Notes: generated by a model from the sequence alone, not told the origin. DNA of 7,779 bases from an uncultured Pseudomonadota bacterium (GCA_947306185.1 CAMZFU010000042.1:1-7779), one strand, 5' to 3'; positions 1 to 6,576 are shown, counted from the stretch's first letter. Numbers and translations are program-made.

Positions 1-2
1 GT

Positions 3-188
3 CTGTGTCGTGGTCGTGAATGGTTCCGTGCGATGCTAGCGCCATTTGTTGATGCATGGAACGCATCACCAGAGTTCGAATCATCACCGTTTTTATGGAC
101 CTATACGGACGGTCTGCAACGGCAAATAACCGTATCAATAAATAACGACGTCCGGAATGTATTAAATCAATTAGATGTATGCCCATAG
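3..188 (+). CDS. C-terminal fragment of an unrecognised protein (5' end outside window)
   Basis: This frame is open from the window edge to a TAG at 186-188, giving the last 61 residues of a protein whose start lies upstream. The other two forward frames close within the first 40 bases. The visible part is rich in aromatic residues (WFRAM, DAWN, FLWTY) and ends in NVLNQLDVCP; no motif was recognised. There is no hydrophobic segment long enough for a membrane helix. A strong hairpin terminator begins 20 bases after the stop on the same strand, which supports this being a genuine gene end. I cannot assign a function. The alternative is a chance open frame, since 61 codons is short, but the terminator placement argues against that. 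Confidence 0.6.
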   Translation: MCRGREWFRAMLAPFVDAWNASPEFESSPFLWTYTDGLQRQITVSINNDVRNVLNQLDVCP

Positions 189-208
189 TTTATGATTACA
201 TTGCGTAT

Positions 209-238
209 AAAAACGGTTGCAAAAATGCAACCGTTTTT
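209..238 (+). terminator. Intrinsic terminator after the 5' partial gene
   Basis: A perfect 12-bp inverted repeat pairs AAAAACGGTTGC (209-220) with GCAACCGTTTTT (227-238) around a 6-base AAAAAT loop. It ends in a T run 50 bases after the stop at 188. Both arms carry an A/T tract, so it could also work from the minus strand. The same stem recurs at 401-431 and 1668-1696. Confidence 0.85.
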
Positions 239-304
239 ACTAACCACTTCTACTAACAACTAGCCCAGAGCACACTCTCTCTTGTCATACTGTGCTTTTT
301 CGAC

Positions 305-378
305 GTTACCCCGCTGAAAAGCTGGATCTCGTTGCTATCAGGCGGTAATAAAGAGATCCCGACTTTCGTCGTGATGAC
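305..378. repeat. Imperfect long inverted repeat built from two GAAA-loop palindromic units
   Basis: The left arm (305-330) and the reverse complement of the right arm (353-378) are both 26 nt and agree at about 18 of 26 positions. The inner 7 bases, GGATCTC (324-330) and GAGATCC (353-359), are perfect. A 22-nt centre (331-352) separates the arms. Each arm is itself a degenerate hairpin with a GAAA loop (CCCGCT-GAAA-AGCTGG in the left arm; TTTC seen on the + strand of the right arm). The pattern matches the cleaner unit at 1596-1617, so this looks like two copies of a dispersed palindromic repeat in opposite orientation. With the terminators at 209-238 and 401-431, it accounts for most of the gene-free stretch 189-460. 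A weak hairpin at 269-296 is the only other structure I see there. Confidence 0.55.
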
Positions 379-400
379 GGTTCGTTTTTGTAAAAAACAG

Positions 401-431
401 AAAAAACGATCGCAAATTGCGACCGTTTTTT
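401..431 (-). terminator. Intrinsic terminator after the secreted LamG-like gene
   Basis: The 13-nt arms 401-413 (AAAAAACGATCGC) and 419-431 (GCGACCGTTTTTT) pair with one A-C mismatch around a 5-base loop. Read on the minus strand it lies 30 bases past the stop of the 461-1480 gene and ends in a T run, as an intrinsic terminator should. The stem is a variant of the one at 209-238. Confidence 0.8.
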
Positions 432-460
432 TATCATCGGCGTCTCACTAACACCAAATA

Positions 461-1480
461 CTATTGTACAACGGGGCCGGCGGTAAAAGAACCACTTCCC
501 TGATTTCTAAAGAATTGTCCACTAACTGTGTCATACATACCAATTTCATTATTGCTATCTTTTGCCGGAACAAAGTTGCGGACAAGTGTATTTCCATCCC
601 ATAATTTGAAAGAATATGCAATAAATTTGCCGTAGCTAAAATTAGATGACGAAAAATAAGCAAACAATGTAATATTTTTTGTTGTTGTAAAAGTTGTTGC
701 ATTTGGATATGTTCTGTACGAAATATTATCTATGTAAAAACCATCCTTCGATAGTGTCAGCACATGTCGATTTAAATCTATAAAAGCATCTTGCAATATA
801 GTTGGGGTCACAGTGTCAAATTGACAAAATAACTTTGTTCCTTCGTTTATATAGCCGTTAGTTGTTCCACACAAGAAGGCCTGCTGATTCTGATCCGTTC
901 TGAATCCAAGCATATTACCATACTTTTCTCCACTTGTTGGTGTATATGCTGAAAATTTAAAATCCAATTCAGCTCTTGTATTCAAATTCCCTTTAACCCC
1001 TGTATCAATATACTGTGTCCCGGTTGACTGAATATATTCCAAACGTGTATATCCCGCGGGCAATGTTATCGTTTCGCCGTATGCCGTTTGATCAACGATT
1101 GTCCATAATGTACAACCGTCCGACGGATTCGCACATTCCAATGTCGTCGTATCAGTTTCAGGTAATGTTAATGCTTTTTTTAATGCGGATGCTGTGATTA
1201 GTTTATCCGCGTCTTCGGATGCATTATAATCGCTTGCACCCGTAAACAATGCACGTTCACCAATTTCACCACCACCATTTGCCGTATACATTACAACACT
1301 TTCGCCCAATGCGCTGTTCGTGCCCGCCGCAGGAATTTTTCCCTGTTTCAAATCAACCTGTGTTTTTACATACGGTTGGGATGTTGTCGTTTTATCACCC
1401 ACAATCGGGTCGTCAACCGCAAATGCGCCGTATGCAATTATCGTACCCGCAATAATGGCAAATATTAATGATTTGTTCAT
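461..1480 (-). CDS. Secreted protein with C-terminal LamG/concanavalin-like domain
   Basis: The product is 339 aa. Residues 1-21 form a signal peptide (short Lys start, hydrophobic core, AFA before VDDP), so export across the inner membrane is expected. Residues 22-135 are a Thr/Ala-rich region with no recognised domain and a Cys pair (C116, C123). From about residue 140, GYTRLEYIQSTGTQYIDTG opens a domain of about 200 aa rich in beta-type sequence, ending with NEIGMYDTVSGQFF and a Gly-rich tail. This opening and ending are familiar from LamG/concanavalin-like jelly-roll domains in gut bacterial and phage surface proteins; carbohydrate or surface binding is inferred only. ATG at 1480 is chosen because AGGGGA lies 5 bases upstream and the signal peptide begins there. 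The in-frame ATG at 1507 coincides with the predicted transcription start. The gene is monocistronic, with its own promoter and terminator. No membrane anchor or sortase motif is seen after the signal peptide. Confidence 0.85.
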   Translation of the reverse strand: MNKSLIFAIIAGTIIAYGAFAVDDPIVGDKTTTSQPYVKTQVDLKQGKIPAAGTNSALGESVVMYTANGGGEIGERALFTGASDYNASEDADKLITASALKKALTLPETDTTTLECANPSDGCTLWTIVDQTAYGETITLPAGYTRLEYIQSTGTQYIDTGVKGNLNTRAELDFKFSAYTPTSGEKYGNMLGFRTDQNQQAFLCGTTNGYINEGTKLFCQFDTVTPTILQDAFIDLNRHVLTLSKDGFYIDNISYRTYPNATTFTTTKNITLFAYFSSSNFSYGKFIAYSFKLWDGNTLVRNFVPAKDSNNEIGMYDTVSGQFFRNQGSGSFTAGPVVQ

Positions 1481-1485
1481 TGCTA

Positions 1486-1491
1486 TCCCCT
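1486..1491 (-). promoter_or_regulatory. Ribosome binding site that fixes the start at 1480
   Basis: On the minus strand AGGGGA is followed by a 5-base spacer and ATG at 1480. The in-frame ATGs at 1495 and 1507 have no comparable purine-rich site at the right distance, so this site decides the start. Confidence 0.75.
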
Positions 1492-1513
1492 GCATTCGAT
1501 TTTTCATACAAAG

Positions 1514-1543
1514 ATTCTACAAAAAATCGCACGTCCAGGTCAA
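1514..1543 (-). promoter_or_regulatory. Sigma70-like promoter for the secreted LamG-like gene
   Basis: On the minus strand a -35 box TTGACC (1543-1538) and a -10 box TAGAAT (1519-1514) are separated by 18 bases. The predicted start is near 1507, leaving a leader of about 27 nt with the AGGGGA site inside it. Confidence 0.65.
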
Positions 1544-1587
1544 GCATCCAAAAAAAGCGAAGTATCAATGAATTACGCGTAGCACAA

Positions 1588-1616
1588 TAAAAAAAGATAC
1601 CGCGTTTCCGCGGTAT
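1588..1616 (-). terminator. GAAA-loop palindromic repeat acting as a minus-strand terminator
   Basis: ATACCGCG (1597-1604) pairs perfectly with CGCGGTAT (1609-1616). On the minus strand the loop is GAAA, a stable tetraloop class, and the hairpin is followed by CTTTTTTT (1595-1588). It is the second terminator downstream of dnaN, about 50 bp beyond the first, and also insulates the promoter at 1514-1543. The full unit GTCATACCGCGGAAACGCGG (minus strand, 1617-1598) resembles the degenerate units at 305-378, so it may be a dispersed repeat used as a terminator. Confidence 0.7.
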
Positions 1617-1639
1617 GACTATGTTTTTCGGCGAAATAA

Positions 1640-1663
1640 CGATTCGGATTTTCCGATTCGGAT
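1640..1663. repeat. Two direct copies of CGATTCGGAT
   Basis: CGATTCGGAT occurs at 1640-1649 and 1654-1663, a 14-bp period. A 5-bp hairpin TCGGA-TTT-TCCGA (1644-1656) lies across the junction. The pair sits between the two stacked terminators after dnaN. The 9-mer CCGATTCGG inside the second copy also occurs at 2934-2942, upstream of dnaN. No function is assigned. Confidence 0.5.
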
Positions 1664-1665
1664 GT

Positions 1666-1696
1666 AAAAAAACGGCTGCCAAATGCAACCGTTTTT
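1666..1696 (-). terminator. Intrinsic terminator after dnaN
   Basis: AAAAACGGCTGC (1668-1679) pairs with GCAACCGTTTTT (1685-1696) with one C-A mismatch and a 5-base loop. On the minus strand it ends in TTTTTTT and lies 57 bases past the dnaN stop. Its 1685-1696 arm is identical to the arm at 227-238. Confidence 0.8.
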
Positions 1697-1725
1697 ACTA
1701 ACACTAACAACCTACACATACGCAA

Positions 1726-1740
1726 CACCGCTTTGCGGTG
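1726..1740 (-). other. Small GC hairpin just after the dnaN stop
   Basis: CACCGC (1726-1731) and GCGGTG (1735-1740) form a 6-bp stem with a 3-base loop, 12 bases past the dnaN stop codon. There is no T run, so it is not a terminator by itself. It might protect the 3' end of the message, which is inference. Confidence 0.4.
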
Positions 1741-1752
1741 ACGGACTGGTAA

Positions 1753-2871
1753 CTACATACGCATTGGCATTAAAATGAACAACGCATCTGTGTCTTTGTT
1801 TGTCGACTGAATAATTGTCGGCGAAAGTGGATCCTGCATTTCCATTTGGAATTTTTCGCCTTCGACCTGGCCGGCAACATCCATAAGGAACTTTACATTA
1901 AATGTAACCGTGAATGACGCATCGCCATTATATTCGATGTCTAATTCTTGGGTTGCGGTTCCGGCATCTTGGCTGGACGCATTGACAACCAATTTGTTCA
2001 TCGAGAATGTCAACTGAACAGATTTCGTTTTATCAATACTTGCAACAGAAACCAAATCGACCGCACTTAAAAACTGTTTTCTGTCCATAACCGCGATTTT
2101 ATCATTGCCCTTTGGAATAACAACACGATAGTTCGGATATTGTGCATCAACCAATTTACTGGTCAACATTGCGGCACCAATTGTGAAACGCGCCTTGGTA
2201 TCAGACAATTCAATATTCACATCATCAACCGTCGCGTCTTCTAATAATTTGGACAATTCACCAATTACGCGGCGCGGCAAAATCACAGACGGCATTTCCG
2301 CCGAACCCGCCGGTGCATTCATCGCACACAACGCCATACGTTGTGCATCGGTGGCAACCGCCGTCAATTTCGCAGAACCATCATCATTTGATATATGGAA
2401 ATATATGCCACCCAAATGATAACGAACATCATCCGTCGGAATTGCAAATTTTGTTTGATTAATAAGATGCGCCAAATCCCCAGTTGTCATTTGGAATTTT
2501 GTGGTAAGATTGCTGCCCGCCATGGCCGGGAAATTTTCCGCCGGCAAAGTTGGCAAATGAAATACGGCGCGGCTGCTAGATACGACCAACGAATCGCCCG
2601 ATTGTTTGAATGATATTTCCGCATCATCAGGCAATTTGCGTACAATATCATACAGCATTTGGACCGGAACAGTTATTTTCCCACCAAGTGTAACGTCGGC
2701 GGCGACATGTTCAACCAATTCCAAATCAACATTCGTCGCAGACAGAATCAAATCATCTCCGACTTCTAATTTAACATTCATCAAAATCGGCAATGTGGCA
2801 CGCTTTTCAACAATCGACTGCATATGCCCCAAAGCCCGGATTAAAACCTGACGAAATACAGAAAATTCCAT
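1753..2871 (-). CDS. dnaN: DNA polymerase III beta subunit (sliding clamp)
   Basis: The product is 372 aa, close to the usual bacterial length of about 366-375. DnaN forms a ring-shaped dimer that tethers DNA polymerase III and other clamp-binding proteins to DNA during replication and repair. Recognisable landmarks are KRATLPIL near residues 23-30 (domain 1), ATDAQRMA at 173-180 (domain 2), YPNYRVVIP at 245-253, and the C-terminal LMPMRM at 367-372, matching the conserved MPMRL-type end beside the protein-binding pocket. Three clamp repeats of about 120 residues fit the length. ATG at 2871 is preferred over the in-frame ATG at 2904 because the family starts at about MEFSV and AGGAG lies 7 bases upstream. 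It follows the asmA-like gene by 93 bp rather than lying beside dnaA or recF. Two terminators follow it. No damage is visible. Confidence 0.97.
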   Translation of the reverse strand: MEFSVFRQVLIRALGHMQSIVEKRATLPILMNVKLEVGDDLILSATNVDLELVEHVAADVTLGGKITVPVQMLYDIVRKLPDDAEISFKQSGDSLVVSSSRAVFHLPTLPAENFPAMAGSNLTTKFQMTTGDLAHLINQTKFAIPTDDVRYHLGGIYFHISNDDGSAKLTAVATDAQRMALCAMNAPAGSAEMPSVILPRRVIGELSKLLEDATVDDVNIELSDTKARFTIGAAMLTSKLVDAQYPNYRVVIPKGNDKIAVMDRKQFLSAVDLVSVASIDKTKSVQLTFSMNKLVVNASSQDAGTATQELDIEYNGDASFTVTFNVKFLMDVAGQVEGEKFQMEMQDPLSPTIIQSTNKDTDALFILMPMRM

Positions 2872-2878
2872 TTTTATG

Positions 2879-2918
2879 CTCCTGTTTATTATACCTGTTC
2901 CCACATTCTTAAGGTCAA
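2879..2918 (-). promoter_or_regulatory. Candidate dnaN promoter and ribosome binding site
   Basis: On the minus strand a -35-like TTGACC (2918-2913) and a perfect -10 TATAAT (2893-2888) are separated by 19 bases, longer than the ideal 17. AGGAG (2883-2879) follows 7 bases before the dnaN ATG. If this promoter is used, transcription would start near 2882-2880, inside the ribosome binding site, leaving a leader of only about 10 nt. It would let dnaN be expressed apart from the upstream genes. Confidence 0.5.
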
Positions 2919-2925
2919 TTTTATC

Positions 2926-2946
2926 AAAAAATGCCGATTCGGTGCA
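2926..2946 (-). terminator. Weak hairpin plus T6 between the asmA-like gene and dnaN
   Basis: On the minus strand TGCACCGAATCGGCA (2946-2932) folds into about five base pairs with a two-base bulge and is followed by TTTTTT (2931-2926). It lies 18 bases past the asmA-like stop. It could partly end transcription before the dnaN promoter, but the stem is weak. Confidence 0.35.
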
Positions 2947-2964
2947 AGAGCAAAAGAAGAGATT

Positions 2965-5085
2965 TTATTTTTTATCGGAAACGCCTTCGAAACCAGGGTT
3001 TATCACCCCATTGGCAAGGTCCAGTGCCGATGTATTAAACCATTCTGGGTCATCACGATGTGTTGGCGCACCCTTTTTCAGCGCGGTTTTGCACGGATGA
3101 TCATCCGCAAGCCAATTTTCTAATAAATCGCCGGCCAACAACCCAACACCCGCCCCGGCAACTAAACCGAGTCCGCCTGTAAACGGCGCAAGTAACAACC
3201 CCAGCCCCGTTGCAGACAATGCCTTGCCTGCGACCGCCGCACCACTTATTTTAATATCTGGTTCGGCCAAATTGCCATTTATTACTATTGTATTAACAAC
3301 ATTGCCTGTGATAGAAAGCTTTAATCCATTCACCGGAATCGTCGTCAAAGACATATTTATCTTTTCGCGCCCCAAATCCAAACTGCCGTCCAACATGACA
3401 TTTATTGCGCTTGTTTCAATTGCAACACCGTTTTGCGTTTCAATCAACCCGTCACGCAATTTCAGATTCGTTGCCATACATTTTATTTTCATCTGATCAT
3501 GTTTCTTTTTGGATGAAAATAAATCGTGAATATTATTACGTAAACTGGTAAGGAAATCTGTCCCGTACATATATGCAACTAAATCAGAATGCGCATAACC
3601 ACTGGCCGAAGAATACACACGTACAGGCCCGTTTATATTACGCATGACTTCGGACATATTTGCCCCAGATGCACGCACATATATCTCGAAATCTGTTGGC
3701 AATTCAGATATAAAATCATTTGTATTTATTTGTTCCAATAATGCCCCAATAACTATGCCACGCCCTATGCCCCCCATTTCAAGATTCATTCGACCATTTG
3801 ATTCTATATCACCATTTATCGCCGCGGTAATATTACCCGATGCAAAACCAACATTGGCATCTATGCGCAATGCGGCATTACGTGCACTCGCCTTGACCTT
3901 CAAATTGTCCAATGACAAATTGCGATAAACAATCATTTTGCCGACATCAACATTTACTGCGATATTCTTGTCGTATAAATAAGAACCATACAGTGGCATA
4001 TCTTTGAACACATTTGGTTTATGCTTATCTAAATTACTTGTACCGCCGTATATTTCAGGGAACAATTCCATAAGGTTGATTTTTTTTGCACTTAGATTAG
4101 CAACGACATCAACCCTGGGTTTAGACCAATCGATTGAGCCAGAAAAAGTTATATCACTGCCACGAACGGCCACAGAAGATTTGTGCAATGTTAATTTATT
4201 ATGCCCCAATCCGCCAAATATGTTAACTTTCATTTCCGGCATTTTTGCCAATTTAAGATTTAATAATTCACCAATTGGTTGTACATCCGGAATATCACCC
4301 TTGATAATGAAATCAATTGGAATCTTACTTGTTCCTTCCAACGCGATATTTGCAATCAATGCGTCACCATCCGAAGAAAACGCAAACTTTACCGGATACA
4401 CTTTACGTTCCGCATTGTATTTATCAAAAGAAACTATAAATGGAATCACATTTGATTTAATTTTTATCCATCCACGATATTCACGATTTTTGGCAAAATT
4501 TACCGCCCTTATATTCAACCGCGATAACGAATATTCTTCACCGTCGATATTCAACATAAAATCAACCAAATCTATTCCCCCAAGCCCTGGATCTACAAAT
4601 GGGTATTCTGGTTTTTCAATACCGGTTTGTACGGCGGAATCCGGCGTATAGGGATTTTGTTCTTCTTTTTTATCAATATTCAATGCAATGGCATTTGCAC
4701 TTTTTTTTGTATCCCAAAAAAACTTGGAATTATGAACACGAACATGTTGAATTGTGGGACGATTTCTAAACAAAGAAAATAAATCTAAACGCACTTCAAC
4801 TTTTTCTGCTTCGAATAAATTTTTATGTTTTGCACCTGCATAATTTGGAATAACAATTTGGTGTACAGTTACACGTGGCCGCAAAGATAATTTCCACGAC
4901 ATATCGCCATTTATCTCGACTGGTAATTTCGTTGAATCACGCAATACCCCAAGGACGTTTCCACGCAAACTGTTCATATCTATTTTTGACAAGGCAACAA
5001 CAACCGCCACAACAAAGACGGCAAAAAACAAAAATACCGCACGCGCAATAATTAAAAATTTTATTCTTCGTTTTGTACGTCTCAT
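2965..5085 (-). CDS. AsmA-family inner-membrane-anchored protein
   Basis: The product is 706 aa. A very basic N-terminus (RRTKRR) precedes one membrane helix at about residues 10-32, giving an N-in, periplasm-out topology. The following LPVEINGDMSWKLSLRP (54-70) resembles the AsmA N-terminal pattern (an "I-G-D-x-x-W" turn leading into long beta repeats). The middle is a long run of short beta-strand-like segments, as in AsmA/VPS13-like bridge proteins. The C-terminus has NLAEPDIKISG, then a Gly/Leu-rich hydrophobic stretch (about 626-653) with a single Cys in HPCKTAL, also typical of alphaproteobacterial AsmA proteins. The family is linked to outer-membrane biogenesis and lipid transfer; the role here is inferred. 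It starts 13 bp after rluC, with GGGG (5096-5093) 7 bases before ATG, so it is probably co-transcribed. The gene symbol is withheld because several AsmA paralogues exist. Confidence 0.85.
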   Translation of the reverse strand: MRRTKRRIKFLIIARAVFLFFAVFVVAVVVALSKIDMNSLRGNVLGVLRDSTKLPVEINGDMSWKLSLRPRVTVHQIVIPNYAGAKHKNLFEAEKVEVRLDLFSLFRNRPTIQHVRVHNSKFFWDTKKSANAIALNIDKKEEQNPYTPDSAVQTGIEKPEYPFVDPGLGGIDLVDFMLNIDGEEYSLSRLNIRAVNFAKNREYRGWIKIKSNVIPFIVSFDKYNAERKVYPVKFAFSSDGDALIANIALEGTSKIPIDFIIKGDIPDVQPIGELLNLKLAKMPEMKVNIFGGLGHNKLTLHKSSVAVRGSDITFSGSIDWSKPRVDVVANLSAKKINLMELFPEIYGGTSNLDKHKPNVFKDMPLYGSYLYDKNIAVNVDVGKMIVYRNLSLDNLKVKASARNAALRIDANVGFASGNITAAINGDIESNGRMNLEMGGIGRGIVIGALLEQINTNDFISELPTDFEIYVRASGANMSEVMRNINGPVRVYSSASGYAHSDLVAYMYGTDFLTSLRNNIHDLFSSKKKHDQMKIKCMATNLKLRDGLIETQNGVAIETSAINVMLDGSLDLGREKINMSLTTIPVNGLKLSITGNVVNTIVINGNLAEPDIKISGAAVAGKALSATGLGLLLAPFTGGLGLVAGAGVGLLAGDLLENWLADDHPCKTALKKGAPTHRDDPEWFNTSALDLANGVINPGFEGVSDKK

Positions 5086-5098
5086 ATTAAAACCCCAC

Positions 5099-6064
5099 TT
5101 ACGGTAATTGCAATTCCAATAAATTCATTACAGGCTTCATAAAATCTGGAACTGGTGCACGAAATGTTATCATCTTGCCAGTCGAAGGATGTTGAATTGT
5201 AATCTTGTACGCAAACAAAAACAAATTATTTGTCGCCAAAACAGATTTTAATCCGATATCCATTTCTTTATCACGCCCATATAAATCATCACCAACAATA
5301 GGCGCATTTAAACAAAATGCGCTATGCATACGCAACTGGTGTGTTCGCCCGGTCTTTGGCATAAATAATACCCATGTCAACATTCCAGATGCGCGTGACA
5401 ACACACGATATTCTGTGATTGCATGATATGGATGCGCCCCTGTTCCATTTTCACGTGCGGATGTTTCAAACACCCGCCCTTTTAGTAAATAATTTTCTAT
5501 GACTCCATGCGTTTCCGTAACATCACCATTTAATAATGCCAAATATTCTTTATGCGCGGTTTTGTTTTGGAACTCACGTGATAAGACCTGGGCCGCATGT
5601 TGATTTTTTGCAACAACCAACAGACCGCTCGTTTCCATATCCAAACGATGAACCAATGATATTTTCGCATACGGAAATAATGCCGCCGCCATTTTATCAA
5701 TGGATTTGCGAATACCGGTTCCCCCCTGAACCGCAAGACCAGCAGGTTTATTAAAAACTACTATATCATCATCACTGTGGATTATAGTCTGACGCAATTT
5801 TTCCAAGTCAGAAAGTGAAAATTTTTCACCAGATTCATCTTTTTTCGGAACAATCAAATAACCACTAATTGTTGGCGGGATGCGCACCGCATCACCTTCG
5901 TGCAATATTTCCATTCCCTTGCACCGCGCAGAATTGACACGTATCTGACCACCACGGCAAAGCCGATAAAATTCACGCTGAGGCATTGATGGGAAATGTC
6001 GCAAGAACCACCGCAACAACCGTGTTCCGTCTTCGACCGGCGAAACAATTATTGAATCTGCCAT
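5099..6064 (-). CDS. rluC: 23S rRNA pseudouridine synthase, RluA family, RluC type
   Basis: The product is 321 aa, matching RluC/RluD (about 320). An S4 RNA-binding domain occupies about residues 13-62 (REFYRLCRGGQIRVN, then EGDAVRIPP). The RILRKGEVRVN- and GDEVRIPP-like wording favours RluC over RluD. The catalytic domain follows, with FNKPAGLAVQGG (104-115), the signature HRLDMETSG (139-147) holding the catalytic Asp142, and GRTHQLRMH (239-247), then VGDDLYG (257-263). RluC isomerises specific uridines in the large-subunit rRNA near the peptidyl-transferase centre; substrate positions here are by family analogy. The ATG lies 3 bp after the pilin stop (TAG-TAA-ATG) with only a weak ribosome site (GGCGA) inside the pilin gene, so translational coupling is likely. 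The asmA-like gene follows after 13 bp. Confidence 0.9.
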   Translation of the reverse strand: MADSIIVSPVEDGTRLLRWFLRHFPSMPQREFYRLCRGGQIRVNSARCKGMEILHEGDAVRIPPTISGYLIVPKKDESGEKFSLSDLEKLRQTIIHSDDDIVVFNKPAGLAVQGGTGIRKSIDKMAAALFPYAKISLVHRLDMETSGLLVVAKNQHAAQVLSREFQNKTAHKEYLALLNGDVTETHGVIENYLLKGRVFETSARENGTGAHPYHAITEYRVLSRASGMLTWVLFMPKTGRTHQLRMHSAFCLNAPIVGDDLYGRDKEMDIGLKSVLATNNLFLFAYKITIQHPSTGKMITFRAPVPDFMKPVMNLLELQLP

Positions 6065-6067
6065 TTA

Positions 6068-6532
6068 CTATTCGCCATAAGTTATTTTCACAATATTTTT
6101 ACCATTTCCCAAGTTACATGAACCGGTTGCCCCACTCCGTTTACCATCAGAGTTCATATATCCAACCGAATCAGACCAGGCCTTGGTTGCAAAATATTCG
6201 CAATCCGTATCAGATAATCCCGTAATAGAAACAATAAACTGACGTGAATTTGCCGGATCAACCGCTAATTCATAGGTACCACCATACGTATTCTTTGGGG
6301 AAATGCCAATTGCACCAAATATTGTCGCATTGTTTATATTGGAAAAATCGTCATATTCGCCCAGTAATTGGCGCACACCGGTTACAATTTGTAACACCTC
6401 TTCGTTAACTGTATTGCGTTTTTGTGTACGCATCGCAGTTGAAATCATACCGATTGCCCCAACCGTAAGCACCCCCATAATTGCAAGCACCCCGAGCATT
6501 TCTATCATTGAACGACCAGATTCATATTTCAT
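6068..6532 (-). CDS. Type IV pilin-like protein (prepilin), possibly PilS-like
   Basis: The product is 154 aa. A short basic leader, MKYESG, is followed by RSMIEMLGVLAIMGVLTVGA. This has Gly at -1 and Glu at +5 (E11), the prepilin peptidase and N-methylation pattern, and a hydrophobic helix at about 8-30 that would anchor the subunit and pack the pilus core. The +1 residue after cleavage would be Arg7 instead of the usual Phe or Met. The globular part has GGTYELAV (84-91) and two cysteines (C111, C139) that could form the C-terminal disulfide loop typical of pilins. The layout resembles type IVb/PilS-like pilins, but I cannot confirm the subfamily. AAGGA (6544-6540) lies 7 bases before the ATG. 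It leads a run with rluC and the asmA-like gene. No pilus assembly gene is in the window, so it could be a pilus, secretion pseudopilus or minor pilin subunit. Confidence 0.85.
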   Translation of the reverse strand: MKYESGRSMIEMLGVLAIMGVLTVGAIGMISTAMRTQKRNTVNEEVLQIVTGVRQLLGEYDDFSNINNATIFGAIGISPKNTYGGTYELAVDPANSRQFIVSITGLSDTDCEYFATKAWSDSVGYMNSDGKRSGATGSCNLGNGKNIVKITYGE

Positions 6533-6547
6533 TTTTTATTCCTTTAT

Positions 6548-6576
6548 TTGCTATTTTCATACTTTTATTCTATCAT
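6548..6576 (+). promoter_or_regulatory. Candidate uvrC promoter
   Basis: TTGCTA (6548-6553) and TATCAT (6571-6576) are separated by exactly 17 bases. The expected start, 6-8 bases after the -10 box, is about 6583, directly at the uvrC ATG (6584), which implies a leaderless or almost leaderless message. The -10 box overlaps the opposite-strand pilin -10 box base for base. Confidence 0.55.

Noticed and set aside
269..296. Possible hairpin AGCACA/TGTGCT followed by T5
   Set aside because: It has only a 6-bp stem with a 16-base loop, and a much stronger terminator already lies upstream at 209-238. Kept only as a remark.
189..460. Possible small RNA or tRNA in the gene-free stretch
   Set aside because: No cloverleaf or recognisable RNA family was found, and no convincing promoter precedes it. 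The structure present is explained by terminators and degenerate palindromic repeats.
1481..1507. Longer N-terminus for the secreted protein from ATG at 1507
   Set aside because: It would put nine extra residues before a complete signal peptide, has no ribosome site, and starts at the predicted transcription start.
1413..1688. 91-codon minus-strand open frame between dnaN and the secreted protein gene
   Set aside because: It runs through both terminators, the promoter at 1514-1543 and the start of the secreted protein gene in another frame. Its VIPRKRGIFF segment is just the palindromic repeat translated.
209..1696. CRISPR-like reading of the repeated stems
   Set aside because: The repeats are hairpins at irregular distances beside gene ends, without regular spacers or cas genes.
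2872..2904. Longer N-terminus for DnaN from ATG at 2904
   Set aside because: The extra 11 residues are not part of the clamp family, and this region holds the -10 box and ribosome site for the ATG at 2871.
4004..4651. 215-codon open frame on the + strand
   Set aside because: It lies entirely antisense to the well-supported AsmA-like gene, has no ribosome site or family resemblance, and its length follows from the composition of the opposite strand.
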